From positions 483,011 through 547,010 of the forward strand of contig JAQPZY010000831.1 in assembly GCA_029931535.1 (NCBI GenBank): a DNA stretch of 64,000 nt. The letters run 5' to 3'. Position numbers and translations under genes: made by a program. Below are positions 58,006 to 64,000 of this stretch, in pieces. How positions within the stretch are numbered: position 1 is the stretch's first letter; each line of letters begins with the position of its first letter. A model generated the notes under the pieces. The model was not told the origin of the DNA. It did not search any database and saw only the letters and a program-made list of their open reading frames with translations. The stretch comes from Margaritifera margaritifera (taxonomy: Eukaryota > Mollusca > Bivalvia > Unionida > Margaritiferidae).

Positions 58006-60365
58006 GCTAACTTTTGCAACAGGAAACTGGTGTTTTAATACAATAAAACCACATCACTGATTATTTTCTATCAACACATACCAAAACTAGGTCCACATTT
58101 TAAAATACAGGAATTTATACATTTTTTATTTTTTATTAAATTAATAAAAAATATATTTAAAATCAAAATTCGAAGTTGACAATTTTTCAGTGTATTTTCA
58201 GTGCTATAAGGAATAAATGTGCCAAGTTTCATGTATGTATGTCAATTATTGTTAATAATATGGCAATTTAACTGTCAATAAGCCTTGCATCTGTCAGAGG
58301 CATGAAATGCATACAGTTATGCTGATGCCATGCCATAACAATACAATGCCAATGAGAAATAATACAGGAAATTTTCAATATAAGCAGTCCATAAATTCTT
58401 CAGTCACAGATCCACATTTCATCTTACCTAATGTTGGCTACCTACACAACAGCACAGTATTTCAAATTGCTATCGAAAGAAAACCACTAAAGACTTTGAT
58501 CCCAAATAACCAAGTTATATATTTGACACAATCTCAAAAATGAAACCAAGCCTGGTTGCCAAGCCTTTTGATAAAATTCAAAAATGGAGGTCGTTTACAT
58601 TTTTCATTAAATTTTTACAGAAAATGTGAAATTTAAATGTATATTCTGAAATCCTTTAAAAATGTAATTTGCCAAAAGCTGTGTAAGTAGAAACTAACTT
58701 AAGTCACCTACACAACTGCTAGCATAGATCCTCTACAGAGTGCACAGGCTTTGTACTATATCTGCACGTATGTGGCCAATCAAGTGTAAATTCAAAACTG
58801 GAATCTTGGCCACCCCCCTGCTCTTTAGGACCCCTCATGATTCCAGATTATTGATCTCATTGATCTGTGTCATTAATAATTAAATGTAGAGATATCAAAG
58901 ACTTTTCAAAATTAATTACAAAATTGTGCCTAACACATGAAAGCTTGTGCCTAGGCTTATAAAAATGGGGTCCAAAGCTCTTCACCAGCACATACATTTT
59001 TGATCTGTTACCATGAAAGGTGAAAAATAATTCAAAACCTACATGCTTCAAGAAGGACCATGTCCCAAAAAACAACCGTATGAAGATTTCCAAATACCAA
59101 GCCACTAAAACGAATCATGCACAGTTAATGGCATCGTCCCACTGACCTCTTGGAAGTATTCGGACAAGACAATCTGATAAGTGCCAATCCTGATCCAGAT
59201 AATCCTGACACAGAGGTGCTTAGCTTAACATCTAGATGTAATTGTTTGTATGCTATTTCCTGTATGCAATTTTTAAAACTGACATGAAACAGTTGCTTTC
59301 TCATTTTACAGAGAATGCGACTATTAAACAACACAAAAGTGGTGGAAATGATCAATCAGATGACAAAACTACATCATGAGGAAGCTACAGATTGTCCACT
59401 AATGGAGGTATACATACACCAAGAAGGTAAGTTGGGCTAGGGCTGGCAGATGATCTTAAAATGTGTGAATTGTGGCTTCATCTCACCTAAATTCAAGCTG
59501 TACAATGGGGTTCCATCCACCAAACCAGGCTGCAGTGCTACTGCAGTCAACCTGGGATTCCACGTGGGACTTCAAGATACACCAATGGGAAATACAAGGG
59601 CCAGACTCGTGCTTACAGCCATAGATATTCCTCCTCCACCTTGAAGCGGCATGCAAAGGACTGCAAATAGAGTAGCAAAAGTTACAACTGAGCTAATAAG
59701 AAGGACATGGTGAAAAAACGTAAACTGGCGCGTGACAGGACTAAAGATCGTGGCAGCACAGACCCTTCCCCTATCAACATTGCATTTGATGCATGCTACA
59801 ACTCTATTTGTATAGTTAGTGCAGAGAAACCAGGACAAGCCTCTTCACAAGCTGTCAGAATAGCTTGTAAGAAAATGACTGATCATAAGTATATCCTTGT
59901 CGCTGTGTGTAAAAACAAATTGTGTTGGACTGGAGCTTGGTTCAGACATAAAGGATATGTTACAATCCCTAATGGTCATGCAGATTGTACTCTGAATATT
60001 CCATATGCAGCACCTCACTCTGAGTTTGAAATGGGACGTGAAATTGGGACACAGTTTGTGCTTCATGAAGTTCTAGTTAAGTTTGTGTCTACATACAGTG
60101 ATGCAAAATCTGCCCTTGGATTTCAAGAAGCATATAAAACATTATATCCCATGTGGCAAATGGAATGTTTAGCAGATCTGACTCATTTGGGAAAGGTGCA
60201 GTTTAATAAATGCAAATCTACTATATTCAGTGATGCTATATTTCCTGGTGCTTCAACAAGAGAAAACAAGAAGCAGGTACAAAAACACCTTAGTCAAGAT
60301 GTTACGGAAGAAAATGGAGGTAATTTACAGAAAGTCAAGTTGTTGTTACCCAAAGTTCTTGATGC
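57730..60365. repeat. Tandem duplication, unit A
   Basis: Collinear with 61300-63935 at an offset of 3569-3571 bp. By eye, identity is ~90% over the nuclease end (57730-57950), ~98% to 58300 and >99% beyond. Unit A continues past 60365 into the rest of the transposase gene. Unit B breaks off there. Confidence 0.9.
58006..59119. other. Spacer between the divergent nuclease and transposase genes, unit A
   Basis: It should contain the promoters of both genes. I see no certain signal. A 78-codon plus frame (58307-58543) is identical in unit B, but the surrounding DNA is equally identical, so this is no evidence of coding. Confidence 0.4.
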
Positions 60366-60981
60366 AACACTGCATTGCCATGACAGCAACTGCTCCTGAT
60401 GCCAGAGATACTCTATTGTCTGTGGTGGCGGTCACAGAAATAAATGGTGGCTCAATTCCAAATTTCTTGGTTCAAACAAAGTCACCAATCTGCAAATGGA
60501 TGAAAATGACAAACAATTACTACAAGAAATTATGAAAATGAAGTGAAGCAAAAAGGTTTTCATGACAATGAGACCTTACACAAACACACAACATTGTGAG
60601 GCTGTGAATAGATAACTAGGTGTTTCTCTACCTAAGAATATCAACTACTCCAGGAACTTTGAAGGGAGATGTGCAACAACTATTCATAGAATTAACAACA
60701 AATTGGGCAAATCTATGGTAAAAAAGTTGGACAATTTGGGTGTCAGCCTGTCTAAAAGAACTTTGAGGTCCTTGGATCAAATTAAAAAGGAATCTGATTA
60801 TCACAAACAATACCGTGCCATACTTCAAGTCAAGTGCCACACTTTGAAAAGACAGGGCCACATAATATATGCCCATAACAAGTACAGAAAATTGGCTCAA
60901 ACAAGGAAATCTGACTATAGGAAGGGACAATTAGATATGCCAGAGCATAATGAGATAACCATTATGCCTAAAACTGACTGA
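59120..60981 (+). pseudogene. Mutator-like transposase gene, copy A
   Basis: Exon-like pieces: 59140-59214 (LISANPDPDNPDTE) with a GT donor, then an AG acceptor at ~59337 leading to LLNNTKVVEMINQMTK. The main reading follows: CVNCGFISPKFKLYN and GNTRARLVLTAIDIPPPP (59450-59641), then 59707-60399 with DACYNSICI, NKLCWTGAW and WQMECLADLTHLGK, and a C-terminal third to 60981 with SLPKNINYSRN and DYRKGQLD. I recognise this as the multicopy Mutator-like transposase family of bivalves. Stops at 59438 and 59642 are shared with copy B. A one-base deletion near 59695 and stops at 60397, 60544 and 60613 are seen in A (B ends before the last three). Confidence 0.75.
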
Positions 60982-61211
60982 TATACTTGGTTGAAAGAAA
61001 AACAACAACAACAACCAAAGAATAGCAGGGAAATCTGTAGTATGTGTCATATATTGAGACATTTGCTACCACCGCCTGATGAGATTCATGGAGGGACCAA
61101 AATATTTTGGGTGTTTTAAATATACATGCATAAAAGTACAAATAAAAAAAGATTACCATACAAGTAAGATAAATAAGTTTCTGAATTCTTCATTACTGGT
61201 ACATTCGAAAT
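60982..61211. other. Junction between duplication units
   Basis: Follows the transposase stop in unit A, then enters the nuclease gene of unit B. A short (CAA)n-like run lies at 61002. Nothing else recognised. Confidence 0.4.
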
Positions 61212-61550
61212 TCAAGTAAGCAATCTGCATTTGTACCATGAGCAAAGCATTTGGTTTTCACTAAGACAAGATTTTCGAGAACAATTTGCCTGATGGCTTT
61301 CCGAACATAAATGAAACATATTGATACATAAGCTATTATGGCAAAGATGGCTGCATTCCAGAGATTGGGGTATAGCTATATTCTTAATAAAAACAATACA
61401 AGTAATTCTGTGTACGGGTTTCTTTTTTAAATTGTTGTCCATTGGGATCTTTGTATGCAAGTAAACCATATCTCCCATTTGTTGTTTGGCCACCAGTCCA
61501 AATGTGGCATTGCCCATTTGGAGCAGGAAAACATTTTCATCAAGTTTCAA
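61212..61550 (-). pseudogene. His-Me finger (HNH-type) nuclease gene, copy B
   Basis: A 112-codon frame. The N-terminal CHIWTGG block of copy A is scrambled here by a frameshift (61550-61490). The catalytic loop is better kept: VHRITCIVF, then LECSHLCHNSLCINMFHLCS and SHQANCSRKSC, which is the full S-H-x-C...C-x-N...H...N-x-x-R pattern of the His-Me finger endonucleases. It lies ~1.1 kb from the divergent transposase copy B. A and B therefore hold complementary damage. I do not join them here. Confidence 0.68.
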
Positions 61551-63935
61551 TGTAAGATTTTGAAAACATCCCTCTATGCTAACTTTTGCAACAGGAAACT
61601 GGTGTTTTAATACAAAAAAACCACATCACTGATTATTTTCTATCAACACATACCAAAACTAGGTCCACATTTTAAAATACAGGAATTTATACATTTTTTA
61701 TTTTTTATTCAATTAATAAAAATATATTTAAAATCAAAATTTGAAATTGACAATTTATCAGTGTATTTTCAGTGCTATAAGGAATAAATGTGCCAAGTTT
61801 CATGTATGTATGTCAATTATTGTTAATAATATGGCAATTTAACTGTCAATAAGCCTTGCATCTGTCAGAGGCATGAAATGCATACAGTTATGCTGATGCC
61901 ATGCCATAACAATACAATGCCAATGAGAAATAATACAGGAAATTTTCAATATAAGCAGTCCATAAATTCTTCAGTCACAGATCCACATTTCATCTTACCT
62001 AATGTTGGCTACCTACACAACAGCACAGTATTTCAAATTGCTATCGAAAGAAAACCACTAAAGACTTTGATCCCAAATAACCAAGTTATATATTTGACAC
62101 AATCTCAAAAATGAAACCAAGCCTGGTTGCCAAGCCTTTTGATAAAATTCAAAAATGGAGGTCGTTTACATTTTTCATTAAATTTTTACAGAAAATGTGA
62201 AATTTAAATGTATATTCTGAAATCCTTTAAAAATGTAATTTGCCAAAAGCTGTGTAAGTAGAAACTAACTTAAGTCACCTACACAACTGCTAGCATAGAT
62301 CCTCTACAGAGTGCTCAGGCTTTGAACTATATCTGCACGTATGTGGCCAATCAAGTGTAAATTCAAAACTGGAATCTTGGCCACCCCCCTGCTCTTTAGG
62401 ACCCCTCATGATTCCAGATTACTGATCTCATTGATCTGTGTCATTAATAATTAAATGTAGAGAGATCAAAGACTTTCAAAATTAATTACAAAATTGTGCC
62501 TAACACATGAAAGCTTGTGCCTAGGCTTATAAAAATGGGGTCCAAAGCTCTTCACCAGCACATACATTTTTGATCTGTTACCATGAAAGGTGAAAAATAA
62601 TTCAAAACCTACATGCTTCAAGAAGGACCATTCCCAAATAACAAACGTATGAAGATTTCCAAATACCAAGCCACTAAAACGAATCATGCACAGTTAATGG
62701 CATCGTCCCACTGACCTCTTGGAAGTATTCGGACAAGACAATCTGATAAGTGCCAATCCTGATCCAGATAATCCTGACACAGAGGTGCTTAGCTTAACAT
62801 CTAGATGTAATTGTTTGTATGCTATTTCCTGTATGCAATTTTTAAAACTGACATGAAACAGTTGCTTTCTCATTTTACAGAGAATGCGACTATTAAACAA
62901 CACAAAAGTGGTGGAAATGATCAATCAGATGACAAAACTACATCATGAGGAAGCTACAGATTGTCCACTAATGGAGGTATACATACACCAAGAAGGCAAG
63001 TTGGGCTAGGGCTGGCAGATGATCTTAAAATGTGTGAATTGTGGCTTCATCTCACCTAAATTCAAAGTGTACAATGGGGTTCCATCCACCAAACCAGGCT
63101 GCAGTGCTGCTGCAGTCAACCTGGGATTCCACGTGGGACTTCAAGAGACACCAATGGGAAATACAAGGGCCAGACTCGTGCTTACAGCCATAGATATTCC
63201 TCCTCCACCTTGAAGCGGCATGCAAAGGACTGCAAATAGAGTAGCAAAAGTTACAACTGAGCTAAATAAGAAGGACATGGTGAAAAAACGTAAACTGGCG
63301 CGTGACAGGACTAAAGATCGTGGCAGCACAGACCCTTCCCCTATCAACATTGCATTTGATGCATGCTACAACTCTATTTGTATAGTTAGTGCAGAGAAAC
63401 CAGGACAAGCCTCTTCACAAGCTGTCGGAATAGCTTGTAAGAAAATGACTGATCATAAGTATATCCTTGTCGCTGTGTGTAAAAACAAATTGTGTTGGAC
63501 TGGAGCTTGGTTCAGACATAAAGGATATGTTACAATCCCTAATGGTCATGCAGATTGTACTCTGAATATTCCATATGCAGCACCTCACTCTGAGTTTGAA
63601 ATGGGACGTGAAATTGGGACACAGTTTGTGCTTCATGAAGTTCTAGTTAAGTTTGTGTCTACATACAGTGATGCAAAATCTGCCCTTGGATTTCAAGAAG
63701 CATATAAAACATTATATCCCATGTGGCAAATGGAATGTTTAGCAGATCTGACTCATTTGGGAAAGGTGCAGTTTAATAAATGCAAATCTACTATATTCAG
63801 TGATGCTATATTTCCTGGTGCTTCAACAAGAGAAAACAAGAAGCAGGTACAAAAACACCTTAGTCAAGATGTTATGGAAGAAAATGGAGGTAATTTACAG
63901 AAAGTCAAGTTGTTGTTACCCAAAGTTCTTGATGA
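61300..63935. repeat. Tandem duplication, unit B
   Basis: Partner of 57730-60365. It stops abruptly after GTTCTTGATG at 63935, inside the transposase gene. Confidence 0.9.
61551..62690. other. Spacer between nuclease and transposase genes, unit B
   Basis: Same content as 58006-59119, including the identical 78-codon frame at 61878-62114. Confidence 0.4.
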
Positions 63936-63960
63936 CGCTCTCGACGATGATCATGGATGA
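62690..63960 (+). pseudogene. Mutator-like transposase gene, copy B (truncated)
   Basis: Same exon-like pieces as copy A and the same TAG (63007) and TGA (63211) stops. After 63220 the frame is open for 246 codons because the one-base deletion of copy A is absent. It covers NKLCWTGAW and WQMECLADLTHLGK. At 63935 the duplication ends and the reading passes into unrelated Asp-rich codons to a TGA at 63958, so the C-terminal third is missing. Confidence 0.75.
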
Positions 63961-64000
63961 TGAAGATCTAGAACATGACGCTCGCGATGATTATCTTGGA
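63936..64000. other. Unrelated sequence past the duplication breakpoint
   Basis: ACGCTC-CGA-GATGAT words occur twice within 65 bp, a short imperfect direct repeat. The window ends here. Confidence 0.4.

Noticed and set aside
58307..58543. 78-codon frame identical in both duplication units
   Set aside because: The flanking noncoding DNA is equally identical, so the identity reflects recent duplication and not selection.

Overview
The window is eukaryotic, AT-rich DNA packed with transposable elements. I found no gene that I can assign to the host with confidence. Several repeats suggest a marine invertebrate, most likely a bivalve mollusc: degenerate ~130-150 bp tandem blocks framed by an AGTGAGC/GCTCACT motif, tRNA-derived SINEs, a Gmr1-type LTR retrotransposon, a tyrosine-recombinase (DIRS-like) retrotransposon, and a Mutator-like transposase paired with a His-Me finger nuclease. 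The bivalve assignment is an inference from repeat style, not from a host gene.

Layout. 0-5.7 kb: simple repeats, a 35-bp minisatellite, a ~137-bp tandem block, and a diverged solo LTR (3501-4195) related to the full LTR element at 42-47 kb. 5.7-7.2 kb: broken L1/Tx1-like LINE on the minus strand, then a SINE at 7.6 kb. 9.3-19.3 kb: two, partly three, diverged copies of an element I do not recognise, with protein-level conservation, interrupted by microsatellites and a perfect hAT MITE. 20.9-21.4 kb: a 24-bp minisatellite that starts inside a 35-bp perfect inverted repeat. 21.7 kb: a second hAT MITE. 22.9-24.4 kb: a CR1/L2-like LINE remnant and a foldback element. 24.5-27.1 kb: a DNA transposon with ~115-bp terminal inverted repeats and a decayed Cys-rich protein gene. 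28.5-31.0 kb: another DNA transposon whose ~562-aa gene is disabled by only two stop codons and a lost splice donor.

31-38 kb holds a SINE, a foldback repeat, a 1.3-kb bivalve-type repeat and AT-rich sequence. 38.6-40.3 kb is a decayed MULE-like transposase with a THAP-like finger. 40.4-47.5 kb is an ~85-bp satellite array interrupted by a 5.64-kb LTR retrotransposon. Its LTRs are nearly identical, its target duplication is ACAT, and its domain order is gag-PR-IN-RT with most of pol deleted. 48.6-51.9 kb is a DIRS-type remnant with internal inverted repeats, split by a TA-flanked MITE that contains two perfect hairpins. 52-57.6 kb has no recognisable genes.

57.7-64 kb is a tandem duplication with a period of ~3570 bp. 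Each unit has a His-Me finger nuclease gene on the minus strand, diverging from a Mutator-like transposase gene on the plus strand. Both transposase copies share two stop codons, so the duplication followed the start of decay or those codons are tolerated. This nuclease/transposase pair and the unrecognised 9-19 kb element are the parts most worth following up.
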